A stretch of 64,000 nucleotides of DNA from an uncultured Dehalococcoidia bacterium (GTDB lineage: Bacteria > Chloroflexota > Dehalococcoidia > Tepidiformales > Tepidiformaceae), in assembly GCA_938015525.1 (NCBI GenBank), contig CALLPC010000014.1, positions 17,872 through 81,871 of the forward strand. Direction: 5' to 3'. Shown here piece by piece: positions 43,543 through 51,914 of this stretch. The position numbers were made by a program, and so were the translations under genes. The number at the start of each line of letters is the position of its first letter. Positions within the stretch are counted from its first letter, which is position 1. The notes beneath the pieces are model-generated. The model was not told where the DNA came from and did no database searches. It saw only the letters and a list, made by a program, of their open reading frames with translations.

Positions 43543-43910
43543 TCGACCGCACCGCCCGCCCCGGCCCTGTGCTCCCCGCCCGGCAGCCGGGCCCGGCTGT
43601 CGCCCGGGCTGGCTCCCCGGCCGCAGCCTTCGGGGACCTCCTCCAGCGCGCCAGCGCCCGGCTCACGCTCTCCAATCACGCCGCCAGGCGCATCGAACGG
43701 CGTGACCTCGGGCTCGACGCGCCCAGGCTCCAGCGCCTCGACGCCGCCATCGACCGGGCCGCCAGCAAAGGCGCCCGCAACACCGTCGTCGTGCTCGACA
43801 ACCTCGCCGTCATCGTCGATGTCCCCGGCCGCACCATCGTGACGGCCCTCGACACCACCCGCGGAAAGGAGAACGTCTTCACGAACATCGATTCCGTCGT
43901 CATCGCCTGA
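43539..43910 (+). CDS. TIGR02530-type flagellar operon protein
   Basis: A 123-residue protein whose second half (LTLSNHAARRIERRDLGLD..., KGARNTVVVLDNLAVIVDVPGRTIVTALD... and NVFTNIDSVVIA) matches a small protein family that sits between flgD and flgE in many Gram-positive-type flagellar operons. Function unknown, probably in hook assembly. It overlaps flgD by four bases. An 89-base gap with no gene follows before flgE. Confidence 0.82.
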   Translation: MIDRTARPGPVLPARQPGPAVARAGSPAAAFGDLLQRASARLTLSNHAARRIERRDLGLDAPRLQRLDAAIDRAASKGARNTVVVLDNLAVIVDVPGRTIVTALDTTRGKENVFTNIDSVVIA

Positions 43911-43999
43911 CCACCGCCGGGCCGGTCCGCGCGTCGGAGGCCCGATCCCGCACCACCACTCACCACCTCCCCAGGTAGCGAAAGGATCGAGTACCCACC

Positions 44000-45283
44000 A
44001 TGATGCGAGCCCTCTTCTCCGCCATCTCCGGCATGAAGAACCACATGGCCTTCATGGACGTCGTCGGCAACAACATCGCCAACGTCAATACCATCGCCTT
44101 CAAGTCCTCCCGCGTCACCTTCCAGGACATCCTCGGCCAGACCATCCGCGGCGCCAGCAGCCCCCAGGGCGGCCGCGGAGGTACCAACCCCGCACAGGTC
44201 GGCCTCGGCATGCAGCTCGGCGGCATCGACAACATCATGACCCAGGGCTCCCTCCAGAGCACCGGCAAACTCACCGACTTCGCCATCCAGGGCGACGGCT
44301 TCTTCGTCGTCTCCGATGGCACCCGCAACTTCTACACGCGCGACGGCGCCTTCGACATCGACGTCGCCGGCAACCTCGTCAACCCCGTCACCGGCCTCCA
44401 CGTCATGGGCTGGCGCGCCGATGCCATGGGCGTCGTCGACGTCGAAGGCCCCCTCGTCCCCCTCTCCATCCCCTTCGGCACCCGCATCAGCGCCCGCGCC
44501 ACCAGCCAGGTCGTGATGGCCGGCAACCTCGATGCCGGCACGCCCGTCTACAACGCCGGCCCGCCCGCCACCGGGCTCGTCGGCTCCACCCTCACCGTCT
44601 ACGACTCCCTCGGCAACGCCATCACCCTCCGTCTCGAGTTCCGCAAAACCGCGACCCCCAACACCTGGGACGTCTTCGCCTTCTACGACGACGACGCGAA
44701 CAACGCCACCCCCGACGTCCAGGTCACCCCGACCCCCGGCCAGCTCGTCTTCAACGCCTCCACCGGCGCCCTCCAGACGCCCGCCAACGGTCTCCTCAAC
44801 TTCTCCCTCGCCACCCTCCCGAGCGACGCCGCGACCCCCCTCGCCTTCGACATCGATTTCTCCGCACTCAGCCAGTTCGCCGGCCCGAGCCAGCTCAACG
44901 TCTCCAGCCAGGACGGCGCCCCCGCCGGTGCCCTCGTCTCCTTCGCCGTCGGCTCCACCGGCGAAATCACCGGCATCTACTCCAACGGCGCCAACCAGGT
45001 CATCGGCCAGCTCGCCCTCGCCAGCTTCGTCAACCCCGGCGGCCTCATGCGCCAGGGCCAGAACCTCTGGTCCCCCAGCGCCAACTCCGGTGAGCCCATC
45101 ATCGGCGCGCCCAACACCAACGGCCGCGGCTCCGTCAGCACCGGCACCCTCGAATCCTCCAACGTCGACCTCGCCCAGCAGTTCACCAGCGTCATCCTCG
45201 CCCAGCGCGGCTTCCAGTCCTCCTCCCGCGTCATCACCGCCGGCGACCAGATGCTGCAGGACCTCGTCAACATCATCCGCTAA
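44000..45283 (+). CDS. flgE: Flagellar hook protein FlgE
   Basis: A 427-residue hook protein. The N-terminal rod-like motif is SGMKNHMAFMDVVGNNIANVNTIAFKSSRVTFQD, central D1/D2 domains follow (FAIQGDGFFVVSDG, LTVYDSLGNAITLRLEF), and the C-terminal helix is SSNVDLAQQFTSVILAQRGFQSSSRVITAGDQMLQDLVNIIR. The length is typical. Last recognised flagellar gene in the window; flgF/G, fliL/M/N and the export gate must be elsewhere. Confidence 0.94.
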   Translation: MMRALFSAISGMKNHMAFMDVVGNNIANVNTIAFKSSRVTFQDILGQTIRGASSPQGGRGGTNPAQVGLGMQLGGIDNIMTQGSLQSTGKLTDFAIQGDGFFVVSDGTRNFYTRDGAFDIDVAGNLVNPVTGLHVMGWRADAMGVVDVEGPLVPLSIPFGTRISARATSQVVMAGNLDAGTPVYNAGPPATGLVGSTLTVYDSLGNAITLRLEFRKTATPNTWDVFAFYDDDANNATPDVQVTPTPGQLVFNASTGALQTPANGLLNFSLATLPSDAATPLAFDIDFSALSQFAGPSQLNVSSQDGAPAGALVSFAVGSTGEITGIYSNGANQVIGQLALASFVNPGGLMRQGQNLWSPSANSGEPIIGAPNTNGRGSVSTGTLESSNVDLAQQFTSVILAQRGFQSSSRVITAGDQMLQDLVNIIR

Positions 45284-45338
45284 TCCCCGCGCCAGCCGGG
45301 GGCGAGCCTCCCCCCTCGCCCCCGGCCGCCCCCGCCCT

Positions 45339-46316
45339 ATGAGCCACCCCCTCCTCGGCCGTGTCAACCGCTTCGCCAGCCTCGCCGTCCTCCCGGTGAT
45401 GCTCCTGGCGATTCTTGCGTTCTCGCCGCTGGCCCGGCGCCAGCCGGCCGCGCCTCCCCCGGCCGAGGGCATCATCACCGTCGCCAGCCTCCGCACCGAC
45501 CAGCTGACGTTCCTCGACCTCACCCGCCGCCAGGCCCGCGCCCTCGCCCTCCCGGCCGCCCCGCACGAACTCGAAGTCCGCAACGGCCGCCTCTACGCCA
45601 CCCTCACCCGTGCCGACACCCTCGTCGAAATCGACCCGCGCGCCCCGGGAATCCTCCGCCGGGTCATCCTCCCCGGCCGGCCGCACGGCCTGGCCAGCGA
45701 TGTCGATGCCGGCGTCCTCTACGTCAGCCTCGACGACGCCGCAGCGCTCGCCGCCCTCGACGCCGCCTCCCTCGTCGAAATCGCCCGCTGGCCCACCGGC
45801 CAGGCCCCCCACACCATCGCCATCGCGCGCGGCATCCCTCACGTCGCCGCCGCCCGCGCCGGCCGCGTCGAAGCGGTCCGCCCGTCCGGCTCCGTCTCCG
45901 CGCCCGCCGGCAGCCTTCCCGAGGCCATCGGCGGCACCGGCGAGCTCCTCCTCGCCGCCGATTACCTCGGCGGCACCCTCCACCTGTTCGAACCCGTCAC
46001 GCTCGCGCACCTCGGCGAAATCCCGGTCGGCGGCGGCCCGGTCCGCATCCTCCCGCTCGGCGACGGCACCGCCGCCGTCGCACTCCAGGAAGCCGGCCAG
46101 GTCGTCGTGGTCGACCCGGCTTCGCGCAACATCGTGCGCCGCCTCGACGTCCCGTCCCGCCCCGATGGCCTCTGCCGGTCCCCTTCGGGCCGCTACCTCG
46201 CCGTCACCTCCAACGGCGCCGCTGCGCTCACGATTTTCGAAACCTCCTCCTGGCGGGTGGCCGCCCGTTATACCGTCCCCGAGGGCCCCGGCGCCTGTAC
46301 CTGGCTCGCCGATTGA
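45339..46316 (+). CDS. Membrane-anchored YVTN-type beta-propeller protein
   Basis: A 325-residue protein with one N-terminal membrane segment (about 13-31) and then repeated ~40-residue blades typical of YVTN/NHL propellers, for example LTRADTLVEIDPRAPGILRRV, LASDVDAGVLYVSLDDAAAL and DGLCRSPSGRYLAVTSNG. It should face outside the cell. Such proteins serve in adhesion, redox or binding roles; no enzymatic motif is seen. It begins 55 bases after flgE, but no flagellar role is evident. Function unknown. Confidence 0.75.
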   Translation: MSHPLLGRVNRFASLAVLPVMLLAILAFSPLARRQPAAPPPAEGIITVASLRTDQLTFLDLTRRQARALALPAAPHELEVRNGRLYATLTRADTLVEIDPRAPGILRRVILPGRPHGLASDVDAGVLYVSLDDAAALAALDAASLVEIARWPTGQAPHTIAIARGIPHVAAARAGRVEAVRPSGSVSAPAGSLPEAIGGTGELLLAADYLGGTLHLFEPVTLAHLGEIPVGGGPVRILPLGDGTAAVALQEAGQVVVVDPASRNIVRRLDVPSRPDGLCRSPSGRYLAVTSNGAAALTIFETSSWRVAARYTVPEGPGACTWLAD

Positions 46317-46340
46317 CCGCCCGCCCGCACGGGGCGCACC

Positions 46341-46781
46341 ATGGCCGGTATCCGCCGTGCGGTGATGACGATGATCGTCGGCCAGCGCTGCCGGCTCGGC
46401 GGCCGCTTCTCCAGGTGCCCCGAGCTCGCCGAAGAAACCTGCCAGTACTGCGGCCGCCCCTTCTGCGCCCGTCACACCTACTATCGCGAAGGCCACGAAG
46501 CCGTCTGCACCGCCAGCCGCTGCCGCGCCAAGCGGGACGACCTCGTCGCCTACCAGGCCTACCGCGCCGCCGTCGCCGCCCGCAACCACGCCGGCCTCTG
46601 CGGCATCGACGGCTGCGTCCCCCATCCTGCCCACGAGTGCTCCCTCTGCCGCGGCCACTTCTGCGGCGACCACATCCGCGAGCGCATGTACCCCTTCCGC
46701 CAGGGCTGGGTCACCATCGAACGGCCCGCCTCCGTCTGCGCCCGCTGCTGGGAGCGCCGCAAAATCTGGCGCGGCGCCTGA
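46341..46781 (+). CDS. Cys/His-rich putative zinc-binding protein
   Basis: A 146-residue protein with two Cys/His clusters of the same plan: CQYCGRPFCARHTYYREGH...C....C (about 33-65) and CSLCRGHFCGDHI (about 100-112), plus a final CARC. The CxxC-x-FC-x-x-H pattern resembles AN1/B-box-like zinc fingers. These occur in signalling and protein-binding contexts. ATG 46341 is used; ATG 46365 is an alternative. No function is proposed. Confidence 0.7.
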   Translation: MAGIRRAVMTMIVGQRCRLGGRFSRCPELAEETCQYCGRPFCARHTYYREGHEAVCTASRCRAKRDDLVAYQAYRAAVAARNHAGLCGIDGCVPHPAHECSLCRGHFCGDHIRERMYPFRQGWVTIERPASVCARCWERRKIWRGA

Positions 46782-46806
46782 ACTCGGGCCTGCCCCGTAC
46801 CCGTGC

Positions 46807-46812
46807 TACCAT
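46807..46812 (+). promoter_or_regulatory. -10 element TACCAT, predicted leaderless start
   Basis: GTGCTACCAT ends seven bases before the ATG at 46820. Confidence 0.55.
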
Positions 46813-46819
46813 CGACCCG

Positions 46820-47596
46820 ATGACCAGCGCCGCCGGCCCGGCCCCCCTCCTCGATGGCGACCTCCTCGATGGCCGCCCGCTCCCTGCGCCCGACGAGACC
46901 ATCCTCCGCATGCGCCACGCCATCGCCAGCGGCCAGCACTGGTTCCACGCCCTCCTCGATGCCGTCGCACGCTGGCGCATCCCCGAGGAAACCATCGCCG
47001 GGAGGCGCTACCGCTACCTCATCGCCGGCGAAGCGTTCGACTGGCTCCTGCTCGCCGAGCGCCTCCTCGACGAAGTCGCCGACCTCGTGCCCGCCGCCGA
47101 GCGCGATGCCCTCCTCTGGCAGAACCGCTGGCCCGCCGATATCGACATCGACGACGCCCAGTTCGCCCGCCGCATCGGCCCCGCCAAGCACAGCGCCCAC
47201 CTCAACTACCTCTACGGCGTCCTCGTCGAAGAGGCCCTCCAGCTCTCCGTCGAAGAAGAAATCCACAAAGAGATCCGCAGCCGCGTCTGGGGCTTCGATG
47301 AGCGGGTCGACGAAACCATGTACCAGCGCATCTACGGCAAATCGCGCGATGAGCTGCTCGCCCTCTACTACGAGGAAACCGGCTGCCTCCTCTCCGGCGA
47401 CGTCGCGCTCGACGACTGGAAGGCGTTTACCTACTGGCTCTTCAAGCACCGCCTGAAATCGCAGGACCGCGCACGCATCGCCAGCGATACACGCAAAGGG
47501 CTCGCCCAGCTCACCCGGATGGAGCTCGCCGTCAGCGAGCGCCGCTTCGGCGCCCGCCTCGGCGACGACGAGTTCGCTGCCCGCTACTCCGCCTGA
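46820..47596 (+). CDS. Conserved-looking protein of unknown function
   Basis: A 258-residue soluble, largely helical protein with no recognised domain. It is rich in Trp, Tyr and acidic residues (DAVARWRIPEETI, YLIAGEAFDWLLLAERLLDEV, HLNYLYGVLVEEALQLSVEEEIHKEIRSRVWGFDERVDE and DDWKAFTYWLFKHRLK). The ordered composition, a good promoter-proximal start and codon usage typical of the plus strand show it is a real gene. It is transcribed from its own leaderless promoter after the zinc-finger-like gene. I do not recognise the family. Confidence 0.7.
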   Translation: MTSAAGPAPLLDGDLLDGRPLPAPDETILRMRHAIASGQHWFHALLDAVARWRIPEETIAGRRYRYLIAGEAFDWLLLAERLLDEVADLVPAAERDALLWQNRWPADIDIDDAQFARRIGPAKHSAHLNYLYGVLVEEALQLSVEEEIHKEIRSRVWGFDERVDETMYQRIYGKSRDELLALYYEETGCLLSGDVALDDWKAFTYWLFKHRLKSQDRARIASDTRKGLAQLTRMELAVSERRFGARLGDDEFAARYSA

Positions 47597-47614
47597 GACT
47601 CCCCGGGTTGCCCG

Positions 47615-48406
47615 CTACCGGCCCTGCCAGTTCGGCGCCCGCTTCTCGGCGAACGCCCGCGGCCCCTCGAGCGCATCCTCGCTCGCCCGGCGGCGCAGCT
47701 CCCATTCGTACCGCTGCACCCCGGCCTCTTCCAGGCTCAGGTGCAGACCCCGCATGGCGGCCTCCTTCGTCGCCCGCACCGAGAGCGGCGCGCAGGCGAG
47801 GATATCCTCCACCCACCGCTCTACGGCGCCGTCCAGCTCGTGCAGCGGCACCACCTCGTTCACGAGGCCCAGCTCCGCCGCCCGGCTCGCCGGCATGTGC
47901 CGGCCCGTCAGCATGTACCCCATCGCCACCTTCAGCGGCAGCTGCCGCGGCAGCCGGTGCACCCCCAGCGCCCCCGCAATCAGTCCCCGCCGCGGCTCCG
48001 GCAGCCCCAGCTCAGCGTGCTCCGCCGCCACGATGATGTCGCACGCCAGCGCCATCTCCAGCCCGCCTCCGAGCGCGAAGCCGTTCACCCGCGCGATGAC
48101 CGGCTTGAACAGGTCGAACCGGTGCGTAATCCCCCCGAAGCCCCCCTTCGGGAACCCGAGATTCGGCCGCTGCTCCTTCGGCAGCCGCGACATCTCCGCC
48201 GTGTACTTCAAATCGTTCCCCGCAGAGAACGCCCGGTCACCCTCGCCCGTCAGCACCGCAATCCACGCGTCATCATCGGCCGCGAACTCGTCCCACGCCC
48301 GGTCGAGCTCGTGATTCGCCGGCGCGTGCAGCGCATTCATCACCTCCGGCCGCGTGATCGTAATCGTGACCACGTGGCCCTTCTTCTCGTAGCGGCAGAA
48401 CTCCAC
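47615..48406 (-). CDS. Enoyl-CoA hydratase/isomerase family protein
   Basis: A 263-residue crotonase-fold enzyme: VTITITRPEVMNALHAPANHEL, AFSAGNDLKYT (the first oxyanion region), PVIARVNGFALGGGLEMALACDIIVAAEHAELGLPEPRRGLIAGALG (the second), and ASRAAELGLVNEVVPLHELDGA. The Glu pair of classic hydratases is replaced around GLPEPRRGL, so the exact reaction is open. The start is the GTG at 48406 with AAGGAG six bases upstream. It acts on acyl-CoA thioesters in the cytoplasm. Confidence 0.9.
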   Translation of the reverse strand: MEFCRYEKKGHVVTITITRPEVMNALHAPANHELDRAWDEFAADDDAWIAVLTGEGDRAFSAGNDLKYTAEMSRLPKEQRPNLGFPKGGFGGITHRFDLFKPVIARVNGFALGGGLEMALACDIIVAAEHAELGLPEPRRGLIAGALGVHRLPRQLPLKVAMGYMLTGRHMPASRAAELGLVNEVVPLHELDGAVERWVEDILACAPLSVRATKEAAMRGLHLSLEEAGVQRYEWELRRRASEDALEGPRAFAEKRAPNWQGR

Positions 48407-48470
48407 AGCAAACTCCTTACAGCCAGGTGCCCGGCCATTCTGTCCGTTCCGCCCGCCGCTCGCAAAGCCG

Positions 48471-49397
48471 CTACCCGGTCCCCTCCCCGTCCCCCGCCTC
48501 GGCCTCGCCGTACCACTCCGCTCTCGCTTCTCGCTCCCCTGCCGCGTCGGCCTCCGCTTCCCCGGCCGCCCGCCGCTCTGCCCGCTCGAGCACCCACGAG
48601 GCGACCACCAGCACCAGCCCCGCCCCCGCGACGATCGCGCCGTTCCGCGTCCCCGCCGCAAGGCCCGCCTGCACCACGACCCGCAGGTCCGCCACGAACG
48701 GGTCATCACCGCCGAACTGACCGGCCGCCGCCCACGCAGCGAAGCTGAGCGCCGCCGCGCCAGTCCCCCCGAGGGCGACAACCGCAGCCGGCGCCCGCAG
48801 CCGGCTCCAGCCGCTCGAGAGAGCTGCCAAAAGCGCCGAAAGCAGCGCCGTCGCCCCCGCCAGTACCGTCGCCGCCGCGCCCGCACGGTCGTGCATGGCA
48901 CTGGAGAGCTGGCCGGCTGCCAGCTCGAGCAGCCCCTCCATCGAAAACCGGTCGATCGTCTGCGCCCCCGTCAGGTCGAAAGCTCGCAGCCCCTCCGCGT
49001 ACACCAGCGCCGCCGAGCGGTCGAGCATCATCCCCCGCAGCTCTGCGTCGCTCGCGCCCCGTACCTCCGCCGCCTCCAGCACGACCGGCAGCGGATACCC
49101 CGCGACCGTCAGCGTCCCGCCCTGCCGGGCAGCCTCCTCCCGCAGCGATGCTCCTTCCTCCGCGATGAACCGGTCGATGTCGGTAAGACTCGCGACCGCG
49201 CTCCGCAACATCGGCAGCGCCGTCCCCTCCCCCGTCACCTGCCAGGCGCTCACGCTCAGCACCATCCCGAACGCCGCCAGCGCCAGCAGCACCCCGACCA
49301 GCGAGCGGCGTCCCTCGCCCGCTGCCGCCACATCCGCCAGCAGCCGCTCCCGTACCGGCGCCTCGTCGCCCGGCTCGCCGGCCGCCCGCGCGCTCAC
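48471..49397 (-). CDS. Hypothetical membrane protein next to RDD gene
   Basis: A 308-residue membrane protein with one hydrophobic segment near the N-terminus (VGVLLALAAFGMVLSVSAW), a helical extracytoplasmic region (about 55-170), three further hydrophobic stretches and an acidic C-terminal tail rich in Glu and Ala. No known domain is recognised. The GTG start overlaps the RDD stop by four bases (GTGA), so the two are coupled. Function unknown. Confidence 0.65.
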   Translation of the reverse strand: MSARAAGEPGDEAPVRERLLADVAAAGEGRRSLVGVLLALAAFGMVLSVSAWQVTGEGTALPMLRSAVASLTDIDRFIAEEGASLREEAARQGGTLTVAGYPLPVVLEAAEVRGASDAELRGMMLDRSAALVYAEGLRAFDLTGAQTIDRFSMEGLLELAAGQLSSAMHDRAGAAATVLAGATALLSALLAALSSGWSRLRAPAAVVALGGTGAAALSFAAWAAAGQFGGDDPFVADLRVVVQAGLAAGTRNGAIVAGAGLVLVVASWVLERAERRAAGEAEADAAGEREARAEWYGEAEAGDGEGTG

Positions 49398-49972
49398 ACG
49401 AGCCGCACCACGATGGTGCCCGCCAGCCGGTCATGGAGCGTCCGGCGGTGGCGGTCGAACGCCGCCCACAGGATGCCGAGCGCCGCCAGCACGAACGCCA
49501 TCGCCAGCGCCGCCCCCGCGAGCAGCGTCGACTCCCGCAGCGCGTACGCCGCCACGACCCCCACGCCCGCGACCAGCACATAAAAGAGCTGGCCGATGAC
49601 CCGCGCCATCGCCCCCACCACCCCGAGCGGCCGCCCGTCCGACCGCACCACCATGAGCTGCATCACCGCCGCGCCCACCGTCTGCCCCTTCCACGCCAGC
49701 CCGATGAAAAAGTACAGCAACAGCGCCGCCGGGATGAGGCCGACGCACACCCAGAACGCCGACAGCGCCGTCGATGACGGCTCCACTCGCTCGAAATCGG
49801 ACGAAATCAGCACGATGAGCGAGCCGGCCGTCACGAAGAGCGACGCGATGATGAACAGCACGAGCACATCCAGCGCCCCGGCCGCCACGCGCGATTCGAA
49901 CGACGCATAGTGGAGCCGGTACGTCGGCCTCCGGCCCTCCCCCCGGGAATCCACGGCGGCTTCTGCGCCCAT
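49394..49972 (-). CDS. RDD family membrane protein
   Basis: A 192-residue RDD protein: YASFESRVAAGALDVLVLFIIASL at the start (the R-x3-...-D element), a second and third membrane segment, the conserved GQTVGAAVMQLMVVRSDGRPLG loop, and the final DRHRRTLHDRLAGTIVV motif. RDD proteins are small transport-like membrane proteins, often ion or osmoprotectant related. TAGACT ends seven bases before the ATG; an upstream in-frame start would add 15 residues. Confidence 0.88.
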   Translation of the reverse strand: MGAEAAVDSRGEGRRPTYRLHYASFESRVAAGALDVLVLFIIASLFVTAGSLIVLISSDFERVEPSSTALSAFWVCVGLIPAALLLYFFIGLAWKGQTVGAAVMQLMVVRSDGRPLGVVGAMARVIGQLFYVLVAGVGVVAAYALRESTLLAGAALAMAFVLAALGILWAAFDRHRRTLHDRLAGTIVVRLV

Positions 49973-49979
49973 CCCCGCC

Positions 49980-49985
49980 AGTCTA
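49980..49985 (-). promoter_or_regulatory. -10 element TAGACT of the RDD gene
   Basis: On the minus strand TAGACT ends seven bases before the ATG at 49972, predicting a leaderless RDD mRNA. Confidence 0.5.
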
Positions 49986-50039
49986 CGACGGCCCGGGTAA
50001 GGCGGTAGCGGCTTCACCCTGCATCCTCCCCCTCCGCGG

Positions 50040-50045
50040 TACAGT
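50040..50045 (+). promoter_or_regulatory. -10 element TACAGT, predicted leaderless start
   Basis: GGTACAGT ends six bases before the ATG at 50052. Confidence 0.55.
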
Positions 50046-50051
50046 TACCGC

Positions 50052-51293
50052 ATGGCCGCCTCGCCGGTCTCCGCCGGCCCGCCCGCCGTCCTCGAACCGT
50101 GGCGCCCCCACGGCTGGCTCCTCGCCCTCACCCTCGCCGGGGTGCTCGGCATCCTCGCCGGTCTCGGTATCGCGCTCCTCGCACCCCGCGGTGAATTCGC
50201 CGATGAGCGCTACCACCTCTGGCGCTGGCAGGCCCAGACCCTCGTGCCCACCCTCGCCCGGCTCGCCGGCGTCGGCCCGGAACCCGCCGAGGCCGCGAGC
50301 GATGAAGCCGTCCGCCGCTACTTCGCCCTCACCTCGCGACTCCGCGCCGAATCAGCCCGCCCCGACCCCGACCTCGCCCTCATCGCCGCCCTCGAAAACG
50401 AGCGCGCAGCCTGCGAGAACGACGTCGAACGGTTCGTCTCCCGCGCCCTCACCGAGGTCATCGCCAGCGCAGGCCTCCAGCGCCCCCTCCCGCTCTTCTC
50501 CCGCGTCGAAATTACCTGGCCCCCGGTCGCGTTCGAACTCACCAGCCCCCCGCGCCTCCTCGTCCGCTCCCCGCGAGACCGCATCGAACGCTCCGGTGAC
50601 ACCCTCCTCCAGCCCGGCCTCACCCTCGCCGATATCGAACGCATCGAAGCCCGCGCCGACACGCCCGACACCGTCTCCATCGTCGTCTCGCTCGGCGGCC
50701 TCGCTGCCTACCCCGCCATCGTCCGCGACGACCGGACCTACGCCGCCGTCCTCGAAACCGCCGCCCACGAATGGGTCCACCACTACCTCGCGTTCTTCCC
50801 CCTCGGCCAGCAATGGGGCCGGGGCGGCGACGCCGAAGTCCTGAACGAAACCGTCGCCTCCATCGCCGGCCGCGAGCTCGCCCGGCTCGTCATGCTCCGC
50901 TACCCCATCGACTTGCCCCCGGGCGAAGACGGCAGCGCGCCGCCGGCCGACCGCAATCCCGACGTCGACTTCACCGCCGAGATGCGCAGCCTCCGGCTCG
51001 CCGTCGACGACCTCCTCGCGCAGGGCCGCATCACCGAGGCCGAACGGCTCATGGAAGAGAAACGGCAGGAACTCGCCCGCAACGGCATCGCCATCCGCAA
51101 GATCAACCAGGCCTACTTCGCCTTCTACGGCACCTACGCCGATAGCCCCCAGTCCTCCAACCCTATCGGCCCGCTCTTCGAAACGCTCTGGGCAAGGACG
51201 GGCGACGTGGGCGAGTTCCTCCGCCTCGCCCGCGGCATCACCAGCCGCGAGCAGCTCGAGCAGCTCGTGGCCGCCTTCGAGGCCGCCCCGTGA
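50052..51293 (+). CDS. Membrane-anchored putative zinc metalloprotease (HExxH)
   Basis: A 413-residue protein with one membrane segment near the N-terminus (about 22-44) and a large external part. HEWVHH at 239-244 gives an HExxH zinc motif, and NET at 265-267 supplies a possible Glu third ligand (E266) 22 residues later, as in gluzincins. A predicted helical C-terminal part follows (TEAERLMEEKRQEL). I do not know the family. It is leaderless by promoter position and overlaps the VanZ gene by four bases (GTGA), so the two are coupled. Confidence 0.7.
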   Translation: MAASPVSAGPPAVLEPWRPHGWLLALTLAGVLGILAGLGIALLAPRGEFADERYHLWRWQAQTLVPTLARLAGVGPEPAEAASDEAVRRYFALTSRLRAESARPDPDLALIAALENERAACENDVERFVSRALTEVIASAGLQRPLPLFSRVEITWPPVAFELTSPPRLLVRSPRDRIERSGDTLLQPGLTLADIERIEARADTPDTVSIVVSLGGLAAYPAIVRDDRTYAAVLETAAHEWVHHYLAFFPLGQQWGRGGDAEVLNETVASIAGRELARLVMLRYPIDLPPGEDGSAPPADRNPDVDFTAEMRSLRLAVDDLLAQGRITEAERLMEEKRQELARNGIAIRKINQAYFAFYGTYADSPQSSNPIGPLFETLWARTGDVGEFLRLARGITSREQLEQLVAAFEAAP

Positions 51294-51715
51294 GCCGCGC
51301 CGCCCGCCCCTGGCTCATCGGCCTCCTCGCCTGGGCTGCCCTCATCTTCACGCTCTCCAGTTTCCCCAATCCCCCCGGTCCCCGGGTCACCGAACCGCGC
51401 GCGCTCCTCGCCCACCTCGTCTTCTACGCCGTCCTCGGATATCTCGCAGCCCGCTGGCTCGCAGCCTGGCGTGGCACCGCCGCCTGGCCCGTCGCAGCCG
51501 CCGCCTGGCTCCTCACCGTCGCCTACGGAATTTCCGACGAAATCCACCAGGCCTTCGTCCCCAACCGCCACGCCACCCCGCTCGACGTCCTCGCCGACGC
51601 GGCCGGGGCAGGGTTCGGCGTCGCCCTCGGCGCCCGCCGCGCAGCTCAGGAGCTTCCCCGTATCAGCCGAACAGCGGCCCCCCCGGGTCCAGCACCGAAC
51701 CGTCCAGCGCGATGA
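51290..51715 (+). CDS. VanZ family protein
   Basis: A 141-residue membrane protein with four hydrophobic segments and the VanZ signature GISDEIHQAFVPNRHATPLDVLADAAGAG. VanZ proteins are linked to teicoplanin resistance and envelope stress in Gram-positive bacteria. It is coupled to the upstream HExxH protein, suggesting a joint role at the cell surface. Its end overlaps the convergent 73-residue gene by 53 bases. Confidence 0.85.
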   Translation: MSRAARPWLIGLLAWAALIFTLSSFPNPPGPRVTEPRALLAHLVFYAVLGYLAARWLAAWRGTAAWPVAAAAWLLTVAYGISDEIHQAFVPNRHATPLDVLADAAGAGFGVALGARRAAQELPRISRTAAPPGPAPNRPAR

Positions 51716-51884
51716 CGGCCGGCCGCTCTTCGCAGTACCCCTCGTTCTCGCACTTGTCGAACACGAACGCCCCGCGTTTCTTGTCGAACTGGATCTTCCA
51801 CGTGCCGATGACCGGGCTCCCCGGCCCTTCCTCCCGCGCCCGTTCGAGGATGGCGATCAGCGCGGCGATCTCTTCGCGTCCCAT
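51663..51884 (-). CDS. Small protein of unknown function
   Basis: A 73-residue protein (REEIAALIAILERAREEG, then PVIGTWKIQFDKKRGAFVFDKCENEGYCEERP). It has two Cys (KCENEGYC) and an alternating hydrophobic pattern in the middle that suggests a short beta-sheet. GGGAG lies close before the ATG. It may be cotranscribed with the MFS gene 30 bases upstream. Not recognised. Confidence 0.55.
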   Translation of the reverse strand: MGREEIAALIAILERAREEGPGSPVIGTWKIQFDKKRGAFVFDKCENEGYCEERPAVIALDGSVLDPGGPLFG

Positions 51885-51914
51885 AGCGGCTCCCTTCGTG
51901 CGTTCCCCGTCAGC

